From positions 64,160,282 through 64,224,281 of the forward strand of contig CM056741.1 of the NCBI GenBank assembly GCA_029851415.1: 64,000 nucleotides of DNA, in the 5' to 3' direction. Source of the stretch: Eretmocerus hayati. Taxonomy: Eukaryota > Arthropoda > Insecta > Hymenoptera > Aphelinidae. The translations under genes were made by a program, and so were the position numbers. Below, in pieces: positions 63,290-64,000 of this stretch (position 1 is the stretch's first letter; each line of letters opens with the position of its first letter). Under the pieces are notes generated by a model, which was given only the letters and a program-made list of their open reading frames with translations, searched no databases and was not told where the DNA came from.

Positions 63290-63988
63290 TTGCGCAAATT
63301 GTTTGAAAGTCGGACGACTTGAGAGTGACCATAGTGGGTGAGCGCCGTGTGACGTCACACCGATACAAATTGAAACCAGTCCCATGCTCAAATGTATGAG
63401 ATTGATGAAAAAGTCTTGGACTACAATTTTTTGAGAATAATTCACTAACTTATCTCGCAAGAGTGTGCAGTAGCGTCTTAATTCTGTCTAGGAGAGGTGA
63501 AAAAATCAGTCAAGAACGTCAGTATATCAACAATGGACTCAGAGGTTAGTGTCTCAATGCTCCATAAATTATGTTCCTAAATGATGTGAAATTAAAGTCA
63601 TGATCACTGCTTGATATCAATTTCAAGTCTAATTTTTATCCTCTTTGATCTAGGAATCCCACACAAGTAATGAGGTTACCACCACAGATTCTGAGAAGCC
63701 CAAAAAACTACCATATAAGACTTGCTTTGTTCTTGAGATTGAGAATTTACCTCTGCGCTTTTGCTCCTCTGACTTCTGGGGCGTTGAATCAGCTTTCACG
63801 AAACCTGCTTCTATTCTATTAGCCATGACGATATATTTATTCACTCAGAAATTTGGAGATAATAAGAGAAAAATCTGGCAAGCCATACGTTTACGATAGC
63901 AGTAGCCGACGACTGTATCGGTGTGACGTCACACGGCGCTCACCCACTATGGTCACTCTCAAGTCGTCTGACTTTCAAACAATTTGCG
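63290..63988. repeat. Inverted repeat with 75-bp arms around a possible gene
   Basis: The left arm (about 63290-63365) and right arm (about 63914-63988) are near-identical complements, sharing 'gcgcaaattgtttgaaagtc' and 'gtgagcgccgtgtgacgtca'. Each arm contains TGACGTCA, the consensus CREB/ATF-type site. The right arm ends about 12 bases before the window end, so flanking duplications on that side cannot be judged. Confidence 0.85.
63533..63899 (+). CDS. Possible small two-exon membrane protein, 85 aa
   Basis: Exon 1 is 63533-63544 (MDSE), followed by donor GTTAGT. Exon 2 is 63654-63899 after the acceptor tttgatctAG, staying open to TAG. The protein has a polar Ser/Thr/Glu start (ESHTSNEVTTTDSEKPKK), a middle with two Cys (LRFCSSDFWGVES), a short hydrophobic segment (ASILLAMTIYLF, about residues 56-67) and a basic tail (DNKRKIWQAIRLR). 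The layout resembles small integral membrane proteins, but I do not recognise a family. It lies in the loop of the inverted repeat at 63290-63988. Alternatives: chance frame, or a captured gene fragment. A 64-codon minus-strand frame overlaps it. Confidence 0.4.
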
Positions 63989-64000
63989 CAAATTGAAAAA

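Overview
The window looks like nuclear DNA of an insect: AT-rich, intron-rich, with canonical GT..AG splice sites, an insect-type seven-helix gustatory receptor, and clear animal genes (ORC1, a wishful thinking/BMPR2-type receptor, a PNPO-family protein, axonemal dynein light chain 1). I cannot name the order or species from sequence alone. All five recognised genes lie on the minus strand. I rebuilt four of them exon by exon, with reading phase matching across every junction.

Layout. 1-2.2 kb: no gene seen. 2.2-3.25 kb: gustatory receptor exon. 4.5-8.3 kb: remnants of an unidentified repeated minus-strand gene segment, broken by a 2-kb inverted duplication that carries a transposon insertion. 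8.4-10.3 kb: ORC1 (6 exons, 493 aa, no BAH domain). 10.65-18.9 kb: wit-type BMP type II receptor (12 coding exons, 971 aa) with a probable long 3' UTR, and a GC-rich likely promoter at 19.9-20.5 kb. 21-30 kb: no confident gene; several foldback elements and a minisatellite-bearing element. 30.4-37.5 kb: PNPO-like gene (5 exons, 217 aa) whose 4.65-kb first intron holds a 3.5-kb foldback structure studded with TTCGCGTACGCGAA palindromes. 37.9-51.3 kb: repeats only (a TA-flanked inverted-repeat element, a 1.3-kb foldback, (GGTCTGGTAC)-like arrays, a 16-bp tandem repeat). 52.05-55.6 kb: DNAL1 (3 exons, 201 aa), whose 3' end abuts a nested pair of small transposons. 55.7-63.2 kb: no confident gene. 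63.3-64.0 kb: a possible small two-exon plus-strand gene inside an inverted repeat cut by the window end.

The genes do not form a pathway: DNA replication, BMP signalling, vitamin B6-type flavoprotein, ciliary motor and chemosensation. The outstanding character of the window is its density of non-autonomous palindromic elements of at least eight kinds. None has a recognisable transposase here. Several are nested, and one can be compared with its own empty target site inside the window.
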